Source: Phoronis australis
Lineage: Eukaryota > Phoronida > Phoronidae
Length of the DNA stretch: 64,000 nucleotides
Direction: 5' to 3'
Assembly: GCA_002633005.1 (NCBI GenBank)
Contig: NMRA01000084.1
Coordinates: forward strand, 316,708 to 380,707
Position 1 is the first letter of the stretch. Every line of letters starts with the position of its first letter. Both the position numbers and the translations under genes were made by a program. Shown piece by piece: positions 1 through 12,778 of this stretch. The notes below the pieces were generated by a model. The model saw nothing but the letters and a program-made list of their open reading frames with translations, was not told where the DNA came from and did not search any database.

Positions 1-1110
1 AGTTGTAGCGACAGCAGACGATAATGTAGGCCTAGTTCTTGGGGTGGTCTATTCCAATAGCGAGCGATGAATCAGCGCGGCTTTGCGTGATTTTGCACTT
101 CACATCATAAAGAGTTCCATAGCAACTCGAGTATGAGTGTCAGATTTGAGTACGTTTGGAGTCTACTCGAAATAAGACATTAGATACGCTTTTTTGAGTA
201 CGACTCCAGTGAGCACGATTTTGAGTATGAAATCTCGAGTATGAGTATGAGTCTGAGTACGGAGATTGGAGACCGGGCCCTGGTTGTCCTGGCAATTGGA
301 ATGATGAGGTCGGGGCTCTAGAGTTCACGGTTAGTGGCCTGTGATTTATACTTCGGCTTCACAGTTAGTGGATGCAGGTTTAGTTGTGTTAGTTATTAGC
401 ATACCGCAGCCTATAAATAATTTATACAAATTATTTCTGTAACTAGCAATTATTGATATACTGAGACTTCTCAATTTTGGAAATGTGAGATTTATTTTTT
501 TCTGGAGTAGAAGTGTGGAGCTTAAGGCCAACTTGATTATTTAGGTGGCGCTCAACGATTTTTGTTGATTTTGGCTTGAAAAATCAGGTTTGTCGGTTCC
601 AACTGCCTGTTCCACGTGGTGTACAAAACCTGATAACATGAAGAGAATACTGGGCAAAAACCTTGCACTGAGTCTATTGAAACTAATTCCAAAGTCGATT
701 TTCCATCTTTTACCACTACTGCCAGTGCAGAGTGCTACTTCAAAAAACGAACAAAAATACACCGAATTAGCAGTTTTCATCACAAACCACCATTTGCATG
801 CGAAAGTACAAACTGAAAAACAATGTAAAATGCATGATTGTACAGTCTTTCACTCGGAAGGGATTCAAAATCCAGCAAATGTCATTCGTATCCTTCACAT
901 GAAGCACAAATGAAATTTAAATGCCCAGCCAAACCTGAGGAGTCAATTTAATGAAATTGGGGCAGCTATATCCGACGGGGCGCAAAGCAAACTACGGAGT
1001 ATCACCTTAAGCCATATTCCATTAAATAGATCCCTGAGTTTTCGGAGGCACCATGTTTCAAGATCTACATGAGGCTAGTGTACACAGAAAGGTGTGAATT
1101 TTAGAAAACC
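1..1110. other. Non-coding DNA far downstream of Hox3
   Basis: No gene is recognisable here. Positions 120-260 hold a degenerate low-complexity run of GAGTAYGA-like words in imperfect 6-8 bp repetition, read on the + strand as gagtatgagtatgag. Short open frames on both strands, the longest 107 codons at 590-913, have no familiar domain and are the size expected by chance in a 64 kb window. Confidence 0.6.
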
Positions 1111-1117
1111 AATACAC

Positions 1118-1298
1118 GTTTTTATGGCCGAAATCGTATTTTTGAGATTATTTTTGTAATGGGAAGACATCTTGAAGTTATTAGCTTTGACGAGAGCTAT
1201 AAAGCAATAACATCCGTTCTGTTTTTGTGATTTTAATTCACATCGCCAACTCTCTCCGTTGTCTCAGCGACATTCGCGGAGAACAAGGTCAGTGACCC
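1118..1298 (+). repeat. Dispersed repeat family D, copy 1
   Basis: This block aligns by eye with 22658-22842 (same strand) and with the reverse complement of about 43395-43570. Shared landmarks in order are a GGCCGAAA-like start, a GAGAT(A/T) word, CTTGAA(A/G)TTA, TTTTTGTGATTTTA, CATCTCGCCAA or CATCGCCAA, a CCATTGTCT-like word, GACATTCGCG and AAGGTC. Divergence is substantial, so this is an old element. Its class is unknown because I cannot find clear terminal repeats or a target-site duplication. Confidence 0.6.
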
Positions 1299-1844
1299 GT
1301 CGTTTTTAGTTTTTCTGATTTAGCTCCGGCCGCAGGGCGGTTAAACTTCGACAGCGGGTTTTCAATCGATTCCGTGCTGAGGTTGATCACAGAAAATCGT
1401 TTTTTTCTCGCAGATAACGTCCTATTAATACATTCCAACTGAATCTGAAACAAAATCGCAAGAAACATTGTATATCACGTCATCAACAGAGTAACTGAGT
1501 GTGAGTAACTTGCTTGTTTCTTGTGGCAGTGGCCCGAAACAAATTAAAGTCTTGCAGTGGTTGTAACTTATCTTTTAGAATCGTGTAAATTGTGCTAAAG
1601 ATTTCGTCACTTCAATGTGGAAATTGCGTGAGTTGAGCTTGATCAGGTTGTCTTATGGACGCGTTGACTGACTCGGATTTACCAGGAACGTGGTCTGCGG
1701 TCTCTGGTCACGTGAAAACGGAGCAATTGAATTGAAAGTAAGTCCAGTGTTTTCTACAAGATTTGCTGGTGCAGCGGCATCTTTTAAAGTCACGTGAAGC
1801 GCTATTAGAAATAACCCTGTTGAAGAGACCAATTTAGATTTCAG

Positions 1845-2110
1845 GGTTGGCGAATCCCAAAAAAGTCTGAAGCGGCAGTGGAGTTGAGACGTCGGAGGTT
1901 GTTGGCAACGTCAATACAACCCTATCCTCGATTCTATGGGAGCAGGAGGGCTCAGTTGATTTTCGTTTTCAGTCATCTAAACAATGCGAAATGCATTTTA
2001 ATATGTTGACTTAGCGTTTCCATTCTTGCTGGATTACATAATTGAATGAGAGAAATTTGCAGGCTGCGCCTGTGGTTTTCACCTTCGGTTGACCATGTTT
2101 CCTATTAAAA
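1845..2110 (+). repeat. Dispersed repeat family F, copy 1 (partial)
   Basis: It shares a run with copies near 4215-4560 and 7760-8160. The clearest common core is GATTTTCG followed by a T-rich stretch, then CAG(T)C(A/T)(G/T)CTAAACAA and AAATGCA. A GGCGAATCCCAAAAA(A)AGTCTGA start parallels GGCAACCCCAATAAACTCTGA in the 7.8 kb copy. The boundaries are approximate. Confidence 0.45.
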
Positions 2111-2229
2111 GTGTAATTACCTGCAAAGTTACAGTGTCGTCAAATAATTATGAATATGGCAAGTGTGACTGACATTTTTATAAAGGGTCATTTGTCAACC
2201 GAAGTATAGACACTAAAAACCATTTCAGA

Positions 2230-4214
2230 ACATGCGCATAAAATATGAAGAAAAAAAAAACGCCGCGCGTTATCTACAATGATTTTATTGCAAAACATTC
2301 TGTTACATGTTTAGTGGCATGAAAAGCCATTACAAAAGCATCTCATTTTGTTTCAACTCCAGACGACAGTGGTTTCCAAATTCAGGCTAAATACAGATAC
2401 CTAAACGTCGTTGTGTCAAAGCATGTCTGTGTTTTAGTGTTCAACATCTCGGTTCTAGGTAACGGAATTGCCCGATGAGTAACTTTCCGTGATGAACCGG
2501 CAATTTGCGTCATCCATCCGTAACTCACGCAACCCGTCTACAATAGTTGCGTTGCATCGGCCTTTTGGGAATATGTTTGTGTCTTTATCGCAAATTCGTT
2601 ACGAACTCACTGGAGTGGGACGCTATAAATGTTATCAGAAGAAAGAACAATTGTTAATGGTTTGTTGAATCAATCTTTTCCGTAAGTTTATTGAGATTTG
2701 TGTAAGATATGGACAGCTGAAGGGAAGCACCCGTGGAATTCCTAGTCCCGAGTGTCATACCTTGTAGTATTATACAGGCGGGGGACGATGATAAGCTTAG
2801 GCCACCTGTACTCAAAATTACCGTTGTCTTCACGTCAGAAAATTCAGACTTACAAAGAAGTGCTGTCACCAGGTGGAGACCGCGATTAGCTCTGTCACCA
2901 GTTCAACCTCGCTACAGCCTCCAGCTCGCAGTCTTCTTCGTGCAAGCTGCCGTTCGGAAACATTTTCTTTCTATGTTGACTTACTTACTTGGGAAGTCAC
3001 GGTAGTTGAATAACCTGATAGGTGTCACTTCAGTGCTGTTCACTTCGAAAGAACCCCAGCGTATTATATACGGGAAGTGAGATTCTAAATGAGTTGCCGT
3101 TACCCAGCGGAAATCAACGTGAGATTAAAGGTTAAAGAGAATCTTTTTGATGAGGAAATCAGACTATGCCTTTGTTGGGAAGGCCAGACATCGTTGCTAC
3201 GGTTACTATACGACGTTGTTTCTATGACAAATAAAGAGCCAGAATAGTTCAAGTTAGTCTCTGCATTGGTACTAATCGTTACACAGAAATGCAACAATGA
3301 TAGGGGGCGCTATTTTGAAGAAAAGTGAAAGTACAGTCGAACTAGCGACCTTTGCTCGTTCCGAACGTGTTCGCGACTACAAGCTAGCGAACCAGATTCA
3401 CTGAACCTAATAGTAACACCTCCTACAAAACTGGAACCAAACCTGGCCTAACCCAGACATTTAATTTCTAGGCATTGCAAATTGCCCGAGGCTACAGTCT
3501 TACGGTACAGTGCCACCTACGAAGTTAATGAAGATGCAAATGATAAAACACTGACCCCTATTGGGAAAATTAGTAAAGTGTAACAGAATGAAAGCCAACC
3601 TCTTACAAACGCATAGTTAATTTAGCTCTTTGGATCACTTTCATCAATCGACAAACCGCCAGGCGTATTACTAAAGACAGAGAATGCAATGTCTTCGAGT
3701 CGAGATGACTCTGCAGTGCATTTTCTACTAGAAACCCATATCCATGACGAACTGCGGAAACACACGCTGTCATTCAAAGAATCCTAACTTGCAGTTATTT
3801 AATTTACTTATATTTGCAGTGTAGGATATACATGTGGAGAAGGACGTAACACCTGTAGTGACCCTAAATGCTTGCTAATGTCAGTAAAACAAACAGATAT
3901 TTTGTAATACCACTACTTAACTTGTCACTCTTATGAAGGGAGAAAAACGTGACACTACAAGCCAAAAGTAACCAGACAAAATTTTGTTTTCTCGTCATGA
4001 CGGATTATTCTCTGCTGGAGAATTCTGCTTCCACTCGGATTTTATGACAAGGTTGCCTTCCACCGTTATGACAGGAAGTTCTGGGTGATTATATTAGATT
4101 GTTTCTGGATGTACTGTAAGAAAGAAACCAGTCTCCGTCATAATGTTCATTGATATAAAAAATAACGCTTCTTTTATGTCCTTTCGTTGATTGCAAACAG
4201 GTCGAGTTTAAAGC
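2230..4214. other. Non-coding DNA, no recognisable feature
   Basis: I see no homeobox, RNA gene, tandem repeat or long open frame. Open frames of 60-90 codons occur on both strands, without family resemblance. Confidence 0.6.
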
Positions 4215-4560
4215 TATATTTCGCCCTGTTTTTCTGGCTTAAAAACGTAAATCGAGTACGCCTTTTATTTTCATAAAATCGGTCTCATATTATTCTACTC
4301 AGTTACCCAATCAAGTCAAAGACAACGCGTACATGCGTCATTTCCGAAATCGCAATAAACTCTTTAAACATTGTCTTAACGAAAACAGAATCCTATCAAT
4401 GGGATTACAGGGACAATTCGATTTTCGTTTTTTAACCAGCTTAACATGGAGAAATGCATTTTTAATTAATCTGAACAAAACACTAAAGTGGAACTTTCTA
4501 CATACGCACGTTCGTATCTACGTTTTTCTTTAGAATCGCTGAGTTATAAGCCACGTGTCA
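4215..4560 (+). repeat. Dispersed repeat family F, copy 2
   Basis: It shares with the 7760-8160 copy a TTTTAYT(T/C)TCATAAAATCG(G/A)TCTCAT block, then a CAAGTC(A/G)(A/C)AGACAA word followed by CATGCG, then AATAAACTCT, ATTCGATTTTCG, CAGCT(T/A)AACA and TTCGTATCT(A/T)CGT. The order and rough spacing are kept, so this is one copied unit of 300-400 bp and not chance matches. The class of element is not known. Confidence 0.6.
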
Positions 4561-7500
4561 GTCAACCTCTCAGCGGACTATTTTAGAGTACACTATCAGA
4601 AATTATGAATACGCTTGAAACAGAAATTTAAACTCAGTGAAAAATATTAACGTCATGTTGAGCACTCTTTGAAAATAAATTAATTTGACTGAACTGGTTT
4701 GCGTTTGCCGTGTTTTACGCTTTTGAATTGAAATGAAGCAGACGGAACAAGCTTTAATAATGATAAACTTCACTTTAACGCTTATAAATTATTTCATTTT
4801 TAATAACTCTGTTCAATAGGTTCGGAACATTCGATATACTGAAGCGTTGTGCATTTTTGTCAGTACTGTAGGTAAGAATGACGCTCAAAAATCTACGTGC
4901 ACAGTACGAGATCTCTTGCGCCCCCTGGTTGCCAAAAACACAATCACGAATAAAATGAAGGGGTGAACTCACATTTTGAACGCAGGGATAAAAAACAGGA
5001 TGTTTCTCGTTTTATAAGGACTTTTAAATGACCATTCGGCTATTAAATTGGCATTTTTTACTATTTCTGTTTCATCTCCCATCCTCCCCACCACTACCAG
5101 GTTTATTTCTATTTATGTGATGCTAAACTTAACTAGTATTTACATCATATTCAGAATTATCACAAAGAACAGTTTTGCTGTGAGGAAAAGCAAAAATAAA
5201 CTCGACTATTAACCGCACCATGTCAGGCAATCAGTTTTTATTTAACAACTGCACTGAGCGAAAATTTGACATGAATTAAAATTAAATTTGTTTCCCAACT
5301 CGCGATCAGTCGTAAGTTATTCGCGCTACTCAACATTTGCCGTCTGATGAAAACTAGGTTCATACCGTGCCACCGTAGCGGAAATGCAAGAGAAATACTT
5401 CACTTATTGAGAACCCATTATGTCCATTTGGACCCAGTATGTCAATTTTGTCTATTTTCTCCCCTTTGAATCAAACTTCACGCCGTTATCAGCCTTGATA
5501 AATTATGTTATTTTTTAAATGAGTTATATTTCACAAAGGTGGATCAGATTGGCAATTAAATTCTGTTTTGACGAATTACACTGAAATGGACACGACTGTT
5601 CAAAATGGAGATGTGTAGGCCAAGACCTCCTAACTCATTATGTTCACTTCAACATAATTGATCACAACGGAATTTATGGCAGGTCTAATCCAACTTTGTG
5701 AATTATAATTATTGTTGACACTAATCAAAACCGACATCAAGGGTGAAAAATGGACCTAGCAAGCAAACATTGACTGGATCAAAATGGACACACTGGGACG
5801 AAATGGACATAATGTGTCAGAACAGACGGCATAACAATACCTTGTATCGTTGCAAGGGTTACCAATACAACTTTTCTGTTCTTAGTTATCCTTTTATTGT
5901 CTGTAGTAACACGCTGCCAGTATTAACAATGCGGCTCGGAATAAAGAAACGATGGCAATACGAAAAAATTTCTGCATTGAGTACCTGTGAATCACATTTA
6001 AAAAAGTCACTGCGATACAAAAACTCATCTTAAATTGAAACAATCGTAACGCCTGGTCTTGTGAAAATTCGAAATTGCCCAAACGGAATTTTAATGACGT
6101 GCTAATTGATTCTTGCGACGTACATGCGCAGGGTACGAGAAGACATGATAAAAGACTAGAGTTTGTAGAATGATGACAATTCTGGTGCAGATTTGAGTGT
6201 GGTCCAGTGGTATGAAATGTGCATGATAGTCACATCAAGCTAACTTGAACTGCATTACCATCAAAGTAGAATTTTCCGTAAAAGTGGAATCTGGGGTGCA
6301 GCGTGTGCCAAGTGCGAACGTGTGTACACCGTCGTGAAATGTAAGTGACGTACGTCAAGTGGGGAGATATTCACTACAGCGTAACTTATTAGTCCATCGC
6401 CAACCTGATTACTCCGCACTATTTGTCTTATATTTATTTTAAGCTGGGTTTACTACATTTTTCGATTCAGATTCACAGTATACCTCGATTTTTAGACAAA
6501 ACATTTTGAGGATGATGACGTCACGCTTTCTATTACAACTGTACAAATGCATCAAGCGTGAGGGCTTGACCTTTCCTCCGCTTGAAAGCCAGGTTCTCTG
6601 TTTAAGAATATTTAACCGCTTTTCAAAAGTCACGTGCCCCAATGACCAATGGTTGACACTGTTTTGTTGGCAATTGATTTTAATAGCGCAAGGCAAGCTC
6701 GAGCAATCGTTTAGCGGCGGACATTTACCACTTCATTATATTACATCTTGTCATTTCGTTATTGAGTATATTTGAAAACAAATACATTGTGTTTTACTTC
6801 AGTTTTTAATCATGTACGTCATCAAGTGCATGTTTCATTACAACGTGATCGCTCACCAGGTGCTTAGGGCTTCTCGAGCCTTCAGTGAGACATCTAGTGG
6901 GAGGCCTAGTAATTTGAACTACAAACCTGTCACCGCAACATTCTCCCACTCCAGTGTTCGAAACTTGACTTCCAATCGCCAAATTTTTTTACCTGACACG
7001 ACAGATTGCTCGATCCATCGAGTCGACACTTTTTCTCCCTCGGACTCCACCATTTTCCTTTCTCAGTTGCCCAATGAACGACACCCTATCGAGTTTACCA
7101 GATGGACCATGTTTGTGCGGGGGCCGGCGTTATCTGCTTTGAGGAACCGTGAATGTCAGACAAGGTCGTGCGAAGTACGCGCAATTTATGGAATTACAGA
7201 ATTATATAACTATGGGGCTCTCAGAAGCGCAGAAATCTAGAACTGTCATATCTTCGAAAAAGCCACTTATGTTGAGCTTAGCTCTGTCTTATGTCCAGTT
7301 TTCATTCAGCAATGTTGCAAGCCAATGTTAAAAACTGTCTACACTTGACCGAGTTCGATAACTTACAAACAGAGAAAGTGGAATGACATGTCTCGATGCT
7401 GGCAAGCACACGTTCAACTTTCTTATCTTGACATAACTGGGTCTGACGGACGGTAAATCGGTGCAGAAGCATCGACTAGTGTTGCTACAAACCGTCTTGT

Positions 7501-7759
7501 GAACTGTGGTTTGCTGTGAGACGGAAGTCAAGAATTGTGAATTGATTGGCGATGAATGCACGCGAACAAGTCAAATGTTGTTGATTTACTGCACTTGATT
7601 ATCGTTTACGCGAGCACAACTGAAACAAAAGTATCCAATTGTGACGCTAAGTTACAAATGTACCAAGAACGTAGTGTCGTTTTCGTGTCGGTTTTGACAC
7701 ATCGACAAACTAGTCATTATAGCATTACATTTACGTAGAAGGTGTGTTTGGTCCTGGTA
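4561..7759. other. Non-coding DNA with one 142-codon open frame
   Basis: No gene is recognised. The longest open frame (6812-7240, + strand, 142 codons) is rich in Ser, Thr, Arg and Asn with no hydrophobic pattern, domain or motif that I know, and I treat it as chance. The segment 5400-5860 repeats words such as AAATGGACA and CACTGGGAC loosely; no clear element boundaries are visible. Confidence 0.55.
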
Positions 7760-8160
7760 GCCCGCTAAAATAATGAATTAAAGTTTTACTCTCATAAAAT
7801 CGATCTCATGATATTCCAAACCTTGATAGGATTTCATTACTAACTCAAGTCGCAGACAATTTGTTCATGCGCTTTTTTCGAATTCACAATTTTAAGATCG
7901 GGCAACCCCAATAAACTCTGAATCGGTTCCTCGAGTTGCCGATAGTTCTTCTTGATAGCACATTAAGGTCAAGGCTATTAAAAGACCGATATCCGAGGAG
8001 TAAAAGGTCTAATTCGATTTTCGCTCTTAGTCAGCTAAACAAGACAAATGCAGCTTTAACAAGATGTCAAAATTGAAACGAACCAATGGCGGTAGCGTGA
8101 TCTCATATTCGTATCTTCGTGTTAATACCGCGTTTCATTTTGGCCTTGTAGCAGTGACTG
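7760..8160 (+). repeat. Dispersed repeat family F, copy 3
   Basis: The best preserved landmarks are TTTTACTCTCATAAAATCG, CAAGTCGCAGACAA, CCCCAATAAACTCTGAA, ATTCGATTTTCGCTCTTAGTCAGCTAAACAA and TTCGTATCTTCGT, in the same order as in the 4.2 kb copy. The middle part (GGCAACCCC to GTCAGCTAAAC) also matches the 1.85 kb copy. The boundaries are approximate. Confidence 0.55.
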
Positions 8161-10651
8161 TTTAAATATAATAATGTGTTTTGAAATCATGGAGACATCA
8201 TTTGTCTGCACAACAGATAAGAATACAACTGCTGCAGCTACCATGGCTTGAAATGAAACCCTGCTTTACTTAGAATTGTTTCAAATCAAAATCGTCTCAC
8301 ATGAAGCAAAATCTGTGGTACTGTTCAATGTCATGAAATAGCATACAAAATAATGTCTGCTTCGTCAAAATATGAATTCCAAGTGTATTTCGTTCATGCA
8401 GTCATCGTATTTGCAAACGGAGGCCACCACGAAAATGGCCAACGACTAAGGAAGTACCATGAATAGATTGCTGTCAAAACTGTCATGGCCTTTGGCGATA
8501 ATTTACAATTGAGGCTGTGAAACAGATTTTGCCTCCGATAACTGACACAATTTGGCTACAAGAAGTTGTCAGTCATCTGTCTGACAGGATTCACAACCCC
8601 ACAATTTGCTTGGAGGTCATGACACTGAGGCAATTTTGTTGATAAATCTACATCACTTGATGACAAAACGTCAGTGGAAAGTAGCCTAAATGACAACTCG
8701 TGTACCATTGCCAGGAAAAGGTGGCATAAAATCTGATACTTAAATGTAAATGTTACTCTGCGCGTGGTCTTGGAATATCCAAAATTCAGTTTCCAACTAT
8801 TTGAAAAGTGAAAAACAATTTACCATGCACAAACAATGCATATGAGCTCGCCACACAATACAGGGTTTGAAAATAACTCGTATTAAATCGGAATTTTAAT
8901 TATTTTCTCTAAAAAAACGAAAGATCAAAGCGAAACAAAAATTATCATTGAAGCACAAAAGATGTGCCAACATAGTAGTCAAGTTCATTATGAGGTCGCG
9001 AATGTGCACGTGCATTCCCACAGTAAAGCAAATTCCGAGTCAGGAAAAGCATAGGAGACATATTGATTGTTCGATCAAACAATGCCAATAAATAGAAGTT
9101 TATTTTGAAGTTACAGAGTATAAAATATACGAAACTGAAACACTGATTTTCTAACGAGCCCACGTGGATGCTAACTTGCATGTACTGGCCGAGATGTAGC
9201 TCGACACAGGGATGGAATCACTCCTACACACAGCAAATGTAGAGCTTCGCTGGAAGCTGAGATGTTGAAACGCATCATGAATGCTATACAAATGATAATG
9301 AACCCAGCATCCCGAGTATACTCAAAAGTGTATACGGTGAAGCTTCTTCAAATTCGAATAAAAATAATGGCCAAAACTGTATTAATTCGTTTATCCAAAT
9401 GCTCATTGTCTTGCCAAAATTGTTCAAAATTTCATTGCGTGCTTGTTGCTGACAATCCTGTTACATAAACTTTTCAAGTGATCAAGAAAGATTCTCTTTT
9501 TCTCTTACTGAAATTTTTGATCAAATAAAATTTTACCCTTCCGCCATATTATGTTTGACAGTACAATTCTAAAGTTCGATAAATACAATCACAATTAGTA
9601 CACATGTTATCAAGTTAATAGAATGACAACCACCTTATTGCGTTTACAGTAACCCAAAACATGATATGTGATAAGTTATGACTTGAAACACAACAGCTGT
9701 TTAAATGCATGGCAAACAATTTTGTACAGTCTGAAATCATTGTACGCCAGGTAGCGGTAGATGATAATTGCACCAGAACAATCGTACCAATGAGGTCATA
9801 TCCGGTTTAAAGAAAGAGCTTGTAGATCAGCCATAGCAAAAACTGTAGTACGTCCAATAATTCTGCGATGAGGTCACACAGAAGTGAAACGTCAAATGAC
9901 ATGACAGGGCAACAGGAAGCAGTCTAAATACAACTCTTTGACGTTTTGAGAGCTCAAAAGCGTCTTTCGCTTAACCCGATTTCTTATTTTGTTGGGCAAG
10001 AACGGGTCAGTTGACAGGAAAGATGCGCAGTTTCTTTCAATCACGAACATTTTGAGACGCGGGATCTTTTTTGTAAATTTTTTGAATACCCCATCGCACA
10101 GTAGCGGCAATCTGACAGCATGATGGTCCAAAACATTCTATAAAAATGCCGGGAAATATCCCACTGCATTCAATACTTACAAGAAAGCAGCGCTCCTTTC
10201 ACCAAGTAAGTAATGGTCGGAAACAACGTACCCGAATTTTAATAACCAGTTGTCTCCACTGAATAAAGGACATCAAACTGGTTCACAAATTAGAGCACGT
10301 TACTTTATATCCGACTATTGCAGTGTTGCTTCACTTTACATGCAGAATTCAGTAGGCTTAAGCTTCGACAGAATCCGAAAAGTATGGCATTTAAAACCTC
10401 ACATGCACATTCATAATATTTAATTTGGTTGAAATAGGAAATCTTATCGTCTATTTCAGAAATCATTTTGTAAAATTAAAGCTTTACTCATATTGACCAA
10501 AGGCCTAAAAGATGGGTAAACCCGTGACACGATTTGTCCTCTGGGAATAACACGAAGCACCTAAACGGCCAGGCGTATGTTCAACTTGACTGCTCTGTTT
10601 TGAAATTATTTGCCGATCTTTGGAAAACAAAACGTTCCGTTCAATGACATG
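8161..10651. other. Hox3 3' flank, probably including its 3' UTR
   Basis: The minus-strand Hox3 stop codon is at 10652-10654, so the transcript must continue leftwards into this stretch. Candidate poly(A) hexamers read on the minus strand are ATTAAA at 10238-10243 (about 410 nt after the stop) and 10419-10424, and AATAAA at 9099-9104 (about 1.55 kb after the stop). I cannot say which is used. No other gene is visible. Confidence 0.5.
8982..8998 (+). promoter_or_regulatory. DR5-like nuclear receptor site (weak)
   Basis: AGTTCA, a 5-nt spacer and AGGTCG form a direct repeat close to the retinoic-acid response consensus RGKTCA-N5-RGKTCA, with the last base mismatched. It lies about 1.65 kb beyond the Hox3 stop. 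Retinoic-acid control of anterior Hox genes is known in chordates, but a single imperfect site in a long non-coding region may be chance. Confidence 0.15.
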
Positions 10652-11202
10652 TTATAGCTGAGCTAAGGTTGCGTATCGCTGTCCTTGTCGCACGAAAGTA
10701 TTAGTTTCACTACGACTAAAAGGGATAACGTGCGTTGAGTAGTGGCTTGACGGAGGGGTAGGAGGCAAGGCCGGGGCAGACATTTGCGTCTGAACTGGCG
10801 GCGATCTAGGCAGAGCGTCCTGGCAGAGTGATGGTGAACGCGGAATGTGGACGGTGTTAGCACCTCCGGCAACTTTTGTCGTCAAAGTCTGCATTGGTAA
10901 ACCGTTCTCTTTTGATGACCTGTCGCTACATCCTTCGGAACTATGCGAGGACTCGTCTTCAGAGTCATATTTTCCCTGCAAAGATTTTGCGACTGCGATT
11001 TTCTGTTTTTGTTCTTTTTTGAATTTCATTCGTCGATTTTGGAACCATATTTTTATCTGTCGCTCTGAGAGATTGAGCAGGGCGGCCATTTCTATCCTTC
11101 GTGGTCGACACAAGTATCTGTTGAAATGAAACTCTTTCTCCAGTTCTACTAATTGGGCGCTTGTATAAGCTGTCCTGGCTCTCTTAGCGGGCTGATCATA
11201 CT
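10652..11202 (-). CDS. Hox3: Hox3, coding exon 2 (homeobox exon)
   Basis: This exon encodes residues 117-298 of a predicted 298-residue homeodomain transcription factor; codon 116 is split across the intron (G from exon 1, AG from here). The acceptor reads tcttccag/AG on the minus strand. The homeodomain spans about residues 121-180: it starts [20 protein letters not shown], has the Hox3-type [12 protein letters not shown] middle, and ends with a recognition helix containing [18 protein letters not shown], including DNA-contacting Gln50, Asn51, Arg53 and Met54. Hox2 would have RQVKVWF and MKHKRQ instead, so the class is Hox3. The tail of about 118 residues has an acidic Ser-rich stretch ([13 protein letters not shown]) and a Pro/Ser-rich part, then ends in ATLAQL. 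It is much shorter than vertebrate Hox3 tails and I do not recognise their distal conserved block. The final exon assignment is firm; expression and binding are inferred from the family. Confidence 0.96.
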
Positions 11203-12289
11203 CTGGAAGACGAAGAAGTAGAAGAAGAATACAACTATGTTCGGTGAATTACGGAATTAAGTATCAAAATCGCTAAACACAAACTAGTTGATCCTACTGG
11301 CACGTGTAGGATGCCGTAAGGGGGAGGGGGCATTCAGAAGGAGAGATGTCCGCGTAAACCCTAAAACCGACAAGCCTTTTTGGCCATGTCTGTTGGTTAA
11401 TGGGTGTCAGCCGTCTACATTCGTGAGCAACTTTGCAGTTCTCCGACCCTCGCAAATCATAGGAGTACGAGCTGAAACATGGTACAGATAGTTGCCCCTA
11501 ATTTAACCAATTCTTTAAGCAATTCGCCGAAGGTGGGTGCCTTTCTGTTACATTTCTTAGTAGTAAAATCGACAAAATTAATTTTCTTCAATTCTCACTA
11601 ATCATAATTACACTATACTTGTTAAATATTTTCGAATAATTGTTGCAGGCGAATCACCATAATGGCCGGAAAGATCGTCGAGGTCTTTAAGCAACAAGCG
11701 TTATATTTTTGGTTCCACCGTTGCAATGTGGCTACTAGAACGAAGGTGGCTTCATAGGAATGGTCCCCAAAGGCTACGGGAGAATCGATATTCACTACAG
11801 CGGGTGGTGATAAAGAACAATTTGCTCATCTTCCTGGTACTTGAATTGGCCGAGAATAAAAGTGTGTTTACCAACACGACCATGAGATACGTTGCCACCT
11901 CACACCTGACTGCATGCACTTTTCAAGTTGGACAGTTGGTTCACTCGCACCAACAGGCAAATCGCGAGTTCCTCATTGTACACTGATAGTTTAATGACAT
12001 GTCACTTTTAAAAAGAAGTTGAAGAAACAAACATGAAATTAATTTAACGTTAAACAGCGAAAATTTGTAATTCACACTTCTGAGTAATATTTCGAATCAA
12101 GTGCTTCACATGTGAATGGTTATGTACGTTATCTAATTTTAATACGTTTTACTTTAGTCAAGACTTACTCCCAAACAATGCTCTTTTCGCAAATGTAAGA
12201 TAGTTTGATGGAGATTTTCTTACTTTTAAATTTCTATTGTAGCACCAAGAACTGGCACCACAGTAAATTGAGATTTTTTATGACGTCAC

Positions 12290-12778
12290 AGTTATGGAGG
12301 ACCATATCGACAATTATTTACAAAGCTGTAGCTGTTAATTCAAAACGTTAATATTTTCTAAGAGTAAAAAGCGGGGCAGTCTTCATTGTAACTGTATACA
12401 AATCTGTCATTAAGTGAGTCACGTGACCATGTCTTTTAAGTAAAACTTAGCAAAAAAGAAAAGCACATTCGTAGCAAAACAACGTTATCAGTAACATGAC
12501 CAAATTTCATTTGATACACATGTTAAAGAAGATGGAATTTCAAAAACGCTGTTGCAGTTTTCTAGAACGCCATTTCGTTTGAGTTATACTCAGCTTCGGA
12601 GTTTTTTTCATAGATATCACCAAATTCCTGTTTTTGATGGTCACCCATGCAAAAGAGGAAAAATTTAAAAGCAATCAAAACGTTTTCGAGAACAATACAT
12701 AAAGCACAGTATGTGATCAGTCATTTTTCAGAAATCAACCCAAATTTATTAGACATTTTTCTAGGGTCCTGCGTAGCC
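12290..12778 (+). mobile_element. Family A MITE-like element, copy A1
   Basis: About 489 bp, bounded by inverted ends: GTTATGGAGGACC on the left and GGGTCCTGCGTAGCC on the right. Internal landmarks shared with the other four copies are AATCTGTCATTAAGTGAGTCACGTGACC, TAGCAAAACAACGTTATCA, a CATGACCAAATTTC-type word, TCAAAAACGCTGTTGCAGTTTTCTAGAACG, CATTTCGTTT and CATTTTTCTAGGGTCC. No transposase frame is present, so it is non-autonomous. I see no clear target-site duplication. Confidence 0.75.

Noticed and set aside
6812-7240. 142-codon open frame as a gene
   Set aside because: No known domain, no codon or splice support and no conservation evidence; the length is compatible with chance.
10845-11129. 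94-codon + strand open frame opposite Hox3
   Set aside because: It is the antisense shadow of the homeobox exon.
10652-11202. Assignment of the left homeobox to Hox2
   Set aside because: Hox2 has [17 protein letters not shown] and a different start; [24 protein letters not shown] and the ESRQN hexapeptide extension are Hox3.
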